Part shown: one piece after another, positions 22,394-36,261 of the stretch
Position numbering within the stretch: position 1 is the first letter of the stretch
Layout of the letters: the number at the start of each line of letters is the position of its first letter
Source: Hofstenia miamia
Lineage: Eukaryota > Xenacoelomorpha > Acoela
DNA: 64,000 nt
Direction: 5' to 3'
Assembly: GCA_004352715.1 (NCBI GenBank)
Contig: SCFE01000067.1
Span: forward strand, 1,206,348-1,270,347
Notes under the pieces: model-generated
Told to the model about the DNA's origin: nothing
The model's database searches: none
Seen by the model: the letters and a program-made list of their open reading frames with translations, nothing else
Position numbers and translations under genes: made by a program

Positions 22394-25300
22394 GTAAGTT
22401 TTAGTACTTAATAGATTATATATATATATAAATGTAAAATAATGAACATTTGTTTAGGCATCAATCCTGTTGGTATGTAATATTTCTATTTTAGCCATCA
22501 TATCATGACTCATCTCATAATCATGAACACAGATATTCAGTAATAATATTTTATTTAAGATAATAGCATTTAGAACTACATTTTAGCAAACATTTGAAGA
22601 TCATGGACAGCTGTACAAGTATGTAGATGCCAAAGAGGGTCATAATTTAATATCCACCCAATATGAGGTAATAAATTTTGGTTTAACTATAGGGAAGAAT
22701 GGGTAATCAATTGGTTCTGTTAGTGCATTAACAATTAATTATATTTATTATATTGTGACCCTCCACGTATTGAAAAGTTGCGGTTAGATAAACTATTGAT
22801 ATTTATGAAATGGTGTTCAATTATCTGGCGGCATTTTACTTTTGGTAAACACGATCGCGTAGACAATTATGTATTCATAGATTCAATCTAAAGATGATTT
22901 AAATCATTCAATTTCATTTTTTGAATTTTTAATATATACTGTTATTTTGCATGTTTGATTTCGTTCATGACAAATTTGAAATCTCTAATGGTTTTTTCAT
23001 TTGTAATGTAAAATTATTAGTCGTGCTTTTGTTATTATAGAATGATTGCTTTTAATAATATATATTTGACCAACATTTTTAGAGCTTAGATTATGAAGTC
23101 TGTGAAAATGTTTTATATATAAAAGAAGAAAACAAAAAGTGGTCGCAGGTACTTTATATAATATGTACAGAAAACATACAATTGCTTTATAAATAGACAT
23201 GGTTTCATTGGCAAGTTTCACTTTCCAGATGGGTTGTAATGTTTCTTATCGGTGTAATCACAGCTATGGTAGCTTGTGCAATAGACATTGGTGTTGAAAG
23301 TCTATCAGATTTAAAATTCACAATCGTTAAAAATTGTAAGTATCTAAATATTAGTAATATATTTAATAGCTGTCAAATGAATTAAGTTGTACATATTCTG
23401 TTTTAATATTTGCATTATTTTGTAAAATTTCCTGTAAAAGTATAAAAAATACACTTTTTAGAACGGGATGCATATCTTATTATCAGGAATATATGTAAGT
23501 ATGATATTTTCCGTTTAAGTTCACAATGTAAACTGGCAATTTAGGGTATTAAAGATTTTGATCGATTTTATGTCCGAGATAGTTAACGCTTGACAGATAT
23601 TGCAGAAAAAACTAGTTCCGTAGACTGTTTAATGAGGTGTAATGTATACGGTAGACAATGAATGCTGTGCTCACAAATATTCCTCCATACTGTTTTAGGA
23701 TAATGTGTAGTATATCTAAGTAATCTTAGAAATTAACGAATTACAATCGACGTACCGAATATCTTTAAAACAAGCATAAAAATATGCAACGTACTATTCT
23801 ATTAAAATTGATCAAATCTTGAATCTATTAAATAGCTTTCTATTTTTAGTTTCAAGTTATATTTAACATCTTTAATATTCCAACATGTAAATTACTCTAG
23901 TGATCTAACACTGATTTCTACTCAAACTAAAATTGAAAACAGAAAGTGAGATGGGCAGATTGTTTCAACTAAAATTAAATTTATTCGAAGTCCAATTTAA
24001 ATCTCGACCTGAATTTATCTGGATTTAAATTTATTAGAACTCACTTATTTCGATGGAAAATGCAAAACAATAGAATTCTCCAAGCCAAGCGCATGGTCAT
24101 TTTCACTATGTCTAGTTTTACATTTATATAACGAAAAAGTGTGTAGTTAACAATTTCGAAAGTTAGTACTCCAAAAATGGTAGCCAAAACGAATTGGCTT
24201 ACCCTGAATTAGCACATTAAAACGTCGGTATTGTTTTCAAGATCATTCAATATATTATATAATGCTGTGGTTTTGCCTCCTAAGTCTAATTGTATAAATG
24301 ACAAGTGACTATAAATGTTGACAAGCTTCAATCAATTTTTGTGCCAAAAGATGTTTAAATATTTAACATTAAAGACCTTCTACAATTTATATTGTTCGAA
24401 GTCGAAACGAGTTCACAATTTTCTTGTAGGTATTATGATAAGTGTATTTAAATTTTATATTGAATTGTTAATGCAAACATAGCTTTTGTCTATTGTGGAA
24501 GATTTTCTCTCACCTTACGATATTTGATGTAATCATGTCCTTGAAATATGCAATTGATAACTAAGACATTTACACACTATTAGTGGTGTTAATTTTCAAT
24601 GTAAATGAATTGTGATATTACATTTTAGTTTGTGACGTCTGCTTAAAGCCATAAATCAAGGCGTATTCAAATACCCATTAGGAAAAATTTGTTAAATTAT
24701 AGTCTGAGTTGAGCAAATAAGTCCTTCTCCAGATGCTTAATAGCACTTTATAATATCAATCATTGATCAAATAATATATATGCAATGATTTTTTCCAATT
24801 CACCAAATGTCGTTATAATATAGTGAAAGACGTTACTAAAAATGGATTTTTAAATTTTTAATTGCATTTTTATTATATTATAAATATCTGGACTTTTAGT
24901 TGATACTTTCAATTTTCTAATTAACCTCGAATTTTTAGATATTGTCAATTCACTATTTAATGGTGGGCTACCGTTGCCGATCATTTTTTGGGCCTGCTTT
25001 GCCGGCTCCAGTTGTTTCATTGCAGCTGTTCTTGTAGCGTATCTGGAACCTGTAGCTGCTGGAAGTGGTATACCTCAAATTAAATGCTATCTCAATGGTG
25101 TTAAAATTCCGCGTGTAGTGCGCATACAGGTTTGTTTTCAAAATTTCTTACACATGTTGACTTTTGCTATACAGTCTGCCATTGTTTAAATATGAATTTC
25201 ATTTTATTGTTTAGTTGTTGCCTTGTATTTAGAAGATGTCAATCCGTGGTGTATTTGCATTATATGAGATATTTTGAAAACGTTTGCTCAGATGTCTCAC

Positions 25301-26672
25301 TATCAAAACCGGGTTTAATTTTGTATCAACAAAATTTGCCGCTTGGCATTCTCCAATCGATTTTAAATAATCAGCTTGTAGTGTTTCCATCTGAATTTTG
25401 ATTTGGTTTGCAAAAGGAGAACTTACGAATATTCAAAAAGCTTTTCATCCCTCGGATTTCTTAATTAATTAATAGCTAGAAAATAATCAAGTACTTATTG
25501 CAGTTTGCTAAATAATTGATCGTTTCCATTGCGTTTTATTATTCAGTCTCTAATGTTTTACTTGCTTTATTGTTGCGAAGTAATATTCTTAGTAGTCAAT
25601 CCTTGCTTGTGTTTACCTGAAATTTAGAATTTAAATGTATGGGTAGTTTATGTTAATCTTTAGACGTTGTTTGCGAAGGCCAGTGGTGTGATGTTCAGTG
25701 TAGCGGGCGGCTTGGCTATTGGCAAAGAAGGTCCAATGATTCATTCCGGCGCTGTCATTGCTGCTGGGATCTCTCAGGGTGCTAGTCGTTCATTCAACAC
25801 AGATTTTGGGGTCTATTTTTTGCAGTTACTTTTGTATTTTAAGATAATTCGTAGTTTAACGTCAAAATCCACTAGTTTTGTTTATTAAAGTAACCCTTCA
25901 TTCGTGTCTATTGTTTTGTATTTTTTCATAGAATGTTTCAATAAATGTATTGTAATGAATGATTTTTACTAAACCTTCATCCATTGTTTGTTAAAGACTG
26001 TCGATTTGTGAAATATGTGTATTAATTTAATTTTTCTCTTTCAGTTAATAATGTACTTTTGTTTAGTTTTTTGAGTACTTTCGCCAAGATCATGAAAAAC
26101 GTGATTTTGTCTCAGGTGGTGCAGCGGCCGGTGTAGCAGCCGCATTCGGTGCTCCAGTTGGTAACTTTTGTGCTTCTTTTAACTTAAAATTGTTTTATAT
26201 GAGTGTACTAAAGTTCTTTTCGTAACTTAACTCAATGTATCATCGTACAGTTGACCATCACTGATCCGGCATCATCGAGGCTTGAAAGTGCCAGATTAGA
26301 TATTAGGTTAAAATACACCAAACTCGTTAACTACCTCATCTTAAAATTAAAATATTCCATAAAACAGTATAATTTGATTAAATTAAATATTCGAAATCAC
26401 TTGATTGCCGGATTAGTCATTGGCAACTGTATATACTGTTTATGGACATATTCTTCTTACTTGTGATGATCACATGTGGTATGAAAAAAAATTCGAATTC
26501 TTATCAATAAGCAATATAACTAAGCATGTATGCAAATTGCATTGGAACTTAGAAGTGTTTCTTTACCCCTGGAATCACTGTGAATACTGAAAATTTGTCA
26601 AGAACAAACATTACTTAAACGTCAAAATGAAAATGACATTATCTGCTAGTAATCATTATCTACAATACCCAA

Positions 26673-26708
<36 letters not shown>

Positions 26709-29700
26709 NNNNNNNNNNNNNNNNNNNNNNNNNNNNNNNNNNNNNNNNNNNNNNNNNNNNNNNNNNNNNNNNNNNNNNNNNNNNNNNNNNNNNNNNNNNN
26801 NNNNNNNNNNNNNNNNNNNNNNNNNNNNNNNNNNNNNNNNNNNNNNNNNNNNNNNNNNNNNNNNNNNNNNNNNNNNNNNNNNNNNNNNNNNNNNNNNNNN
26901 NNNNNNNNNNNNNNNNNNNNNNNNNNNNNNNNNNNNNNNNNNNNNNNNNNNNNNNNNNNNNNNNNNNNNNNNNNNNNNNNNNNNNNNNNNNNNNNNNNNN
27001 NNNNNNNNNNNNNNNNNNNNNNNNNNNNNNNNNNNNNNNNNNNNNNNNNNNNNNNNNNNNNNNNNNNNNNNNNNNNNNNNNNNNNNNNNNNNNNNNNNNN
27101 NNNNNNNNNNNNNNNNNNNNNNNNNNNNNNNNNNNNNNNNNNNNNNNNNNNNNNNNNNNNNNNNNNNNNNNNNNNNNNNNNNNNNNNNNNNNNNNNNNNN
27201 NNNNNNNNNNNNNNNNNNNNNNNNNNNNNNNNNNNNNNNNNNNNNNNNNNNNNNNNNNNNNNNNNNNNNNNNNNNNNNNNNNNNNNNNNNNNNNNNNNNN
27301 NNNNNNNNNNNNNNNNNNNNNNNNNNNNNNNNNNNNNNNNNNNNNNNNNNNNNNNNNNNNNNNNNNNNNNNNNNNNNNNNNNNNNNNNNNNNNNNNNNNN
27401 NNNNNNNNNNNNNNNNNNNNNNNNNNNNNNNNNNNNNNNNNNNNNNNNNNNNNNNNNNNNNNNNNNNNNNNNNNAAACACAAATAAACCCATTTGCTTAC
27501 TTATTTGCTTCATTTGTTTAGTGCTGTGTAATCACGTTCAAGTTAAAGTTTAGCAATGAATTTTTGAAATTTAGAATTATTATGATGCTACTTTTTTACT
27601 TTTTAGCAAAATTTCAATATATTAATATCTTACAGGGCATACGTATCAAGAAATTCGACATTTAAAAAATCTATCAAAATATATTGCTAAAAGCAGTAAA
27701 TTAGATAAATATTAGCTTATTATCTCACTATTTTGTAAGTTTAACATTTGGAAAATTATGAAAATGAGTTAAGAAGTACTTTAGTGCTCACAAAATTCGA
27801 ATAAACACTCTTTGCAAAATACATATACTTAGCGCCCATATACGTTTTCCCAATTTGTACTCAGCGCCCGCTATGTACTTAGAGCCCGTATATGTTTGAT
27901 GATTTATACCTAGCGCCTGTATATGTTTGTCGATTTATACTTAGCGCCCGTATAAGTATATATATATATATATATACCATTGATCAAATTCTATTGCAAT
28001 AAGTACATTTATTGTTCATATGCGGCAGATTGAGAAACAAAATTCAATCAAATTTTCCAAAAGGGAGTATTTCCAAGAATTGAAAAAATGAATACTAAGA
28101 CTATTTAATATAACTGGTCTTTCTCATCGTTAATGTAGTGAGGCATTCGATGATTTTTCAAACATGAAGAACTGTATTTTGCAAATTTGAAGTTCATCAC
28201 AACTTGAATTGATTGATACAATATACATCAGTTATTTCTTGCAGAGGATATAAATTAAGAAGAGCAATGCTTGATGCATAATTTTTGTTAAATATATACA
28301 TAGAAGATACTCTAACGCCCCTATGCAAATTTAACTTTATGTATTATACTTCTAGATATTGCTTCGAGAGTATTGTCTGCTCGTGTTATATTTACTATAT
28401 TTTATGTGCAATCAACCGCAATCATTTTATTGTCTTAGTTGTATATTATTGTCATTTTTATATGTTTTTGTAATTAGGCTTTTATCAAAGTTTGCGAATA
28501 ATACATAAATGATTGCTGTGTGGAAGGATGTTTGCGAACACTTTTTTATTGCCCAACTCTGCTATCCTCGGATGTATCTTGTTTGTAAATCAAAACCGCA
28601 TAGCATTGTTCTTGTGAAACTTCCGATATGACTGTTTATTTAAACACTTAAGACAACTTACTTTGTAGTAATTGTACTAAAAATCCTTTTAACGGCTTAT
28701 TCTTTTCAGTATAAAACTTTCTAGAAAATTGCATGCTTAGTCGTTGCAAACGCAATTGATTTTTGGCATGAACCAGAACTAAATCATGTTGAACTGTACT
28801 ATTTTATTGTTTACACCTCATTTCATCGTTCAATAATCCTAAATTCAGACTGAATTTTTCATAATATTTTAAAATAATTTTTCAAGTTTTGATTTTGGTA
28901 TTTACGTAACAATTTATAATATGTTTATACTTGCGCAGCAATTAACTTATTTAGCGGCACCATATAACTCCTGAATTCATACTTTTTGATCTTCCATGTT
29001 TTTTGTTTTAGTGAAATCCCACGTTATTTTCTACTTTTAATAAGACGCTGCAATTTTTTGCAAGAGGAAAATAAATTATTTTTAAAGTAGGACGTATGTT
29101 TGGTAGGAAATTAATAGGTTATCATAACATTTCAATGGCTTTTTTGAATTTACATACGAGTAGAATTAATATAATGGATTTGTAATTACAGGCTCTAGCC
29201 CGTTTTGTTGAATAAGTTTTAGAAAAGGCCCAGTGGAAGAGTAATTTAATACATATAAGTTCAAGTTTCAAATGACGTACAATTAACGCCAAAAAAGTCT
29301 GGACAGCCCATATTTTGACAATCTGTGGTTTTTTCATCAAATAATGTAAAATGGTTAAAAGTTACGTTTGCTACCAATAATGAAAGTTAACAGATTCAAA
29401 AACTGGGAAATCTTTGCTAGTTGAACATGTTGATATTCTGCAAGGCTTGCTATAATATAGATTGCCCTGATATTCTGCCACTTGGACTCGGAAGCAGCCC
29501 TGACATTAACCTAGTCAAGAATCTATGAGTCATTGTTAAAAGCAAACTGACTGCTCACAAATTCCAATCATGGAAGCCGTAGAAGAGGCTATTAAATATG
29601 TGTGATATCAAGCTGTCACTTAAGAACTTTGCCAACTGTGAATCATAGGATTAAACAATGAAATTGACTCCATTTTTATTTGTAGCATTTGTGCGATAAA

Positions 29701-32700
29701 GGGCGTGAACGTTCAATTCCATTGTCTGTCAATTCACTCAAGACCAGTGGAATTTTACAATATAGGAACTGTGTTGTACACATTCCATTTGAAAACCTCC
29801 ACAGCTGCGCCTCTGGTCTGTAGTAGATAAAAAGTAAAATTGTATATGTAAATTAAAGTGACATTCATAACTTAGAAATCGTTTTCAAGCAGTATGTTAA
29901 ATGATCTGTTTATCTGCTATATTTATTGAGACTTTGTTGTTATTTGGAGTTGTACGAACTCTGATTTATAGAAGTTTTTCAATCAAAAGGCATGTTGCTA
30001 CTCTTGCAGTTTAATTTGTTAGTGTAAGTGATTAAATTTAACTGGCTGATATGCAGGTCTTTGTCTGAGATTTTAAGATGCGTCAGTGTATATTGCAGAA
30101 TCATCTTTTTGGTTGTGGGCGTATTAATTTCAGTATTAAATCTTTGTTTATTTTAATTTGCTTATTTAGGAGGAGTTCTTTTCAGTTTAGAAGAAGGTGC
30201 TAGTTTTTGGAATCAAGCTTTGACATGGCGGGTTTTCTTCTCTGCTATGGTGTCAACAGTCACACTGAATTTCGTTCTTAGCGCTTATCACGGACATTTT
30301 GGTGAACTGTCTTACTCAGGGTTAATTAACTTTGGACAGTTTACAGTAAGTGAATATTAATTCTAAGTATTCTTTATTAAAATATCATTCAATAAAGACT
30401 TACGGACTTGTATTCGGTTTGGGTTCAACTGTTCACAATTAGATGCAATAATAAACTCTGACATAATATTGTGCTGCTTTTCTAATACGAGTGGACTATT
30501 CAAGATTTGATTAGAAGGAATATTACTTGAATCGGTCGGGGTTGTTGCCAGTGATTAATACAGTTTCTAATGTGCACTCTCGCCATATCTTCGACTTTTA
30601 TTTCTGAAAAATATTGCAGTATTTCACTTTTACGATGTCCTATGATATATAAATGAGCAAATTTCTATATAAGCAATTTGACATTTATTATCTAAATATG
30701 AAAAAATCTAACATGCCAACTTTTTTACCATTAAGGCTTTTATCAAATATCATGTTTCATTGATTCTCATGGTTAATTGTAAAATATTTTCAATAAAGCA
30801 AAACTCAAAACAATGCCTTACTTAACCCTCTCCAGGCCAATCTGTGATTTTGAAAATCGCACCCACAACAGTATATAATTCAAGCCAAAATAAATGATTG
30901 TATAAATATTAATATAATTATTAACATACCAATATATTTCAAACATATTTTCAATATTACCATTGTAAACTATGTAGTACAAGTAATTTTGTAGTTTATT
31001 TTACAGTTTGCCACAGACTTTCATACCACGACTTTAACAAATCATTTTCGTTAAATTACTGCAGTTTTCCGGCTTCTTTTTCGCTTGAGGTTCTCTCCAT
31101 TCTCGTCGGCATAAGTTCGTCATCGATAGATTAGTCGGGGTGAGGATCTATTACTCTAACGTCCAATTCTTCATGTGACTCTTCTACATCAACAATTTCC
31201 TCGTGTTCTTATATGTTCTACTCATCTTCATCTGAAATAATTTCTAAAACTTTTTACGCTCCTTGAACTAATACCGTTTTTTTTTCTGAAATAAAGCAAA
31301 AATTTGGCGTGCTGAGTTGAATTCATATAATGTTGTTAATATATTGAATCATTATAATTAAAGTACATGCAGAGTTAGGCAAAATCATATAAGAATTAAA
31401 GTTATAATCACTGAGATGTTACAGAAAACAGAAAACATGAAAATTGATTTTTTATTAAATTACACGTTGTTCTGCAGAGGGTTAAATTCACCTTACATAG
31501 TGTTTGATATTTATCTTAGGGTATTCCATACAATTGGTACGAGTTGCCTATTTTCTGTTTAATGGGTGTCATTGGAGGACTTCTTGGGGCTTTATTTAAC
31601 GAAATCAATTACAGAATCACAGTATTTCGTATCAAGTAAGTTTTTTCTTTGTTTTTTTACATTGATAATTCGCTACTAAACCTTTCAAAAGTACAATTTC
31701 TTAAATAAAAAATGATTGCTTCGTTTAACAACGATTGTAGTAAGTCAAAGTGACCTCTCTTTATGTTGATCTAATGCATTTTCAATCTTCCAAATTTTCT
31801 AATGTCACCCATCATTACTGGTGACCTTTGTTAGTTCATATTTTTTCATTTATGTTCAGTTTTTCTATGGTGTTTGCCATCAAAAGAAATTTGTCATACA
31901 ATACCTAATTCCGTTTCAGTAAAGATTTCGATTTTTAGATTTTGCTTAAAAAGTTCCATTTCTTAATAATCTATTAAAAATGTTTAAAGGATTTGTATTT
32001 TCGACGTGGTCCACTAAATGTATTGAGTTTACTCTATATTGGTGTTCTAGTAATGGAAATACAGGTGAAATCCGATTCATAATTCTTTTTCCTGAATAAT
32101 TAATAAATCCTTCTATCATTAAACCGTCTTTTAAAACAGATGTCCTAAGGAATTGCTAATGTGATAAAATAAAAAATCTGAAGAATTTTAAATGTAGTCA
32201 TTTCTGCTGTCAATAGCAAATACATTGTAAACTTGACTTCGAAATACACTTTTATTAGTTTGATACCGTCTTATTTGTTTGCTTACTAGCTTCTAACAGC
32301 AGTTGGCATTTCATGTACTTTTCACATAATTTTATTTTTTATTGGAAGCTACTAGTTTTCTTATATAACTTATACTCCTAATCTACAGGGTGAATTGTAA
32401 AGCTATTCTAATGAATTACAGCATTAACAAAAATTCATGTCTTTGGAGAAGTTGAGGCAAAATATTTCCTTTGTTATTTCTTGAATATTATTTCAAATTC
32501 ACAGCAATTCTTGTTGTCACTGTATTAATCATTCTTATGACTTGCTCTTAATATATGTACTAGTTTAATATATTCAGTCTTCAATAATCGCTGTAACACA
32601 AAAACCACATTCATAAATTTGTGACATAATGCATGTAAATGTTTAAGTTTGATTGCTATAGTTTGCAAATCTAAACTAGAAATCAATCATGCCAATTTCC

Positions 32701-35700
32701 TAAAAGTTTAATAATCAAGATCTTACCCTCGTGACATTTCCAACATCATCTAATTAAAATCCAGTACACCGATATTTCATTCGTTAAACGTTTCAATAAT
32801 AGAGAGTTTTGCGCTGTTAACTGTCATTGCCAACGTTGATTTCATCAATTAGGACTGTAATCAGTTACAGTTTGTTTGAAACATACAAGCTATTAAAATT
32901 TCTCGGTTACTATTCGTATTTTGTAAAGAATTTGGTTTTGAATTGTGGCAGGCTTCATAGAAAAACCACTGAAAGGCCTTTCAAATGGATATATCGGGAG
33001 TTTGATGTCAAGGGGTGCCAACTTCAAAAAAGGGGTTTTTGGGAGTTATCCACATACTATACACCTTATGTAATGTTTTCTGTACTTTATTTTGGCCTTT
33101 GCTGCCTCATTCAAAATTTTTTGAAGCAACTTAGTGACAAATGTGAAGTCATTTAGAGCTCTAAACTCTCTATATGAAACTGGAACGCCCAAATTTGTTT
33201 AGTTACTTAATATTGGAAATGTGGTTTTTTTCCAAGAACACTGATGTCAGAAGTCAGATTCATAGAGATACTTGTAGTTATTTCCACCTTGAATAATCTC
33301 CAGCTCCGAAACACAATAATGCTTTAGTTATCCTTAACTATCAAACAGCTAGTTGTAGACATTTATAATAGTTTGTAAATGAGATTCTGTTGGTGAACTA
33401 CTTTTAAAGAAACGGAGAGCACCCTAGTTCAAAAGAAATTCCCTGCACAACTAAAATTTATTTATTGACACCTGTGTGAACCAAAATAACGCACTTTACA
33501 ATTTTGATACCACTCATATTTCATGATGCGTCTTCAATTAATTCTTGGTACATGTTAAATTTTCTTCTTAATAGCCGCTAGCCATTCATTATGATGAGTA
33601 TGTAGAAGACTGCAACAAATTAGAAACTCGATATTCAAATTGTGTAATAAATAATATGCCTCATTTCTCATTTCCCAAACCGCTAGAGAAAAACAATGAA
33701 AGAAAGCAGTCCGAGTTTCCTTCAGTTCGTTTCGTAAATCCATATTTTGTGGTCCCTACGAATATGATGAAGCAAATGAACGCAGAGTGGTAGGAATTCA
33801 TACTTATTGTGACGAAAAATACATACAGATAGCCGCGCCCTGAATGTCTTTTTGACATATTATTAAAGATTAAGGTAGATCAAAAGTATGAAAGATATTG
33901 TAGAAATGGCATCTAAGGATATATATGTAAAAAATGGCAACTTACGATGGAAATCCGAACGTTATTTTTGGAATCTGAACATACCTAATTCTTTGCTTAA
34001 AATATTGGTGATTCACAGATTGATTATTTAAAATATATCTGACGGATGCCTTTCTCAACTGTTAATATTTTCGGCTTATTTGTGTACATAAAGTTGGCAA
34101 ATGTTGTGCCAGGTATTTTAAGAGAAACAGCATTAATTTCTGATAAGTTTATTCAGTTGTGACGTTTTAAATGACATATCGGTCACATAAAATTATTATT
34201 GCATCTTGTGAAAATGGTCTGTCAAAATTCCCGTTCTCTCTCCCAATGCAATTCTTCTTTTCACAGTACTCTCAACCACATTATATTTGCCTGTAATTTG
34301 ATATAAAAGCGTTTCTATCTGTTATCAGCTTTATGAACTTTAGTTTGAAAAAATTAAAAATTCTTAGAAGAAGTGTTTAATACTACAAGTAACACGAATT
34401 ACTAACAGCAGAAATTTATCATTTTTTGCTTGTTTCAACTTGTTTCGTTTAAAGTTACGGCTTGTAAGTAGGAATGTAAATGATTGATTTGTAGTGTTCT
34501 AACCTGACTACTCCAGTTTTGATTGTTTAATTTCAATGATTGGTTTTTCACGAAATTGTAAAAATGAATCGTACTAGTATTTTTGAAATATAGATTCGCA
34601 AATTGAAGTTCGAACAAGAGACATTCAATTGCTAACAAGAGTAAATTACTTATAAATTTTATAGCTAAAATTTTATAATTCAGTAGAGACCCGGACAAAA
34701 CAGAGTCATTCATCTAATCCAATTGTTGAACTCTATACTCGAATTTCACCTAACTTATTTCAATACTATTTTGAACTTATTTGTTGTCAATTGGATTTTT
34801 GCAATTTTTCAGCAATACTTTTTAATTGACAAAATAAGTTATCCAGTGCATATGTTAACTAATAGAAAAGAACATAAAAAGCAAAAGAATTTAGTTAACC
34901 CTAATAAGGGGTCATCACAGTAATTCGAACTTTGTCAAAAGTTGATTTTCCAAGCTGTTGTGTGCGATTAATCAATCTTCACGGAAGTCCGATTTGCGTG
35001 GTCTACCTGTTCGTGGACGATCGGAGATACTGCCAGTGGGTGTGGATCTTCTAAAAAGATTCCGGATTGTGATCCGAGAACAGGCATATTTTTTTGCTGG
35101 CTAATATTGACTAATCTGATGCAACCAAATCAATGTTTTCATGCCATTGCGGCGGGTCATATCACTATGTAAAAGACTAATTACAAATTGTCTGTAAAAT
35201 CGCGAGAAGTATTCTCTTTAATTTGATGTTTTATGTGTTGGATAACTTTCTTTCACGTGGTATGTTTTTTAATCTCATGCAACAAATTACCTCTTAGCCA
35301 TCGGAAACAACTTTCTACAAAACTAACAAAACAACACAATTAAGCTTACTTACGAATGATTTTGGTTTTATACTAGTTTTTGGATATTTCCATGCGGACA
35401 AGTTTCTTTTGCCCGGATTTGTATACAAAGTCGTAACAACTACAAGCCAATTTAATTATTTCTGAAAATTTCCTCATGAAGATATGCAAATTGTTTTAAT
35501 GTAGGGAGTATTAACCATTGTCACTGATATAATTTACAGTACACGTCAGTTACTTTAAAACGACTGATTTTGTTGAATGTTTGGTCAAAAAAATTGCCAA
35601 GGAACTGTCCAATTTGCTTAAAGTTGTGTATTGTTCAGTGGCATGTACTTAACGTTTGCCAATGATGTTTAAGAAAACATTGCCACCGCAAGATTTGGTG

Positions 35701-36225
35701 ATGGTGTTTTCTTGGTTTTGCTGTTGAAATTTTAGGCTAAATTTGTTTTTCATTTCTTGTGCTTTGTGATTCCTTTGAAATTAGCTTTCAACGCGATATT
35801 TTAGTTCAGGGAACCCATTTGAATTGACGAAATGGAATAATTTATTAATCTTTATTCCTAAACCAAATCCTTTACCGAACTATTGAAATTATATTTAGTG
35901 TTTGGATATTTTTAAGTGTTGGAAGAAAGATTAGGATTTGAATTTAATTATTATTTTATGACGTCATTACATCTGGGTCCTCTATAGTAAATAACGGACC
36001 TTTCATAACAATCTAAATATATTGATTTTCATAGTTTTTTTCAAATATTGCTGAATTGAGGTATGTTCTAGTGCAATTAATAATAAACTGTAGAATCTGA
36101 GAGCATTCGTTACACAATTTAGAAAATGCAAGTTGCAAAAATTTTTGCAATATTACTAAACAAATGCAATTTTTCTTGCATTTAGTGAAATTAGAATATA
36201 TTTACAATATTTCAATTCAACATCC

Positions 36226-36261
<36 letters not shown>

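Noticed and set aside
25132-25401. 89-codon + strand open frame overlapping CLCN7 exon 5
   Set aside because: It is a read-through in another frame into intron 5; the conserved protein stops matching at the donor at 25130.
26251-26466. 71-codon + strand open frame after CLCN7 exon 7
   Set aside because: It lies in intron 7, has no similarity to ClC-7 and no motif; exon 7 joins exon 8 in phase without it.
27826-27955. CRISPR-like array from the ~32-bp repeats
   Set aside because: The units are directly tandem with no unique spacers and lie in an intron of an animal gene; this is a minisatellite.
32827-33156. 109-codon + strand open frame in CLCN7 intron 9
   Set aside because: No domain, no splice-compatible role in ClC-7, and composition like the surrounding intron.
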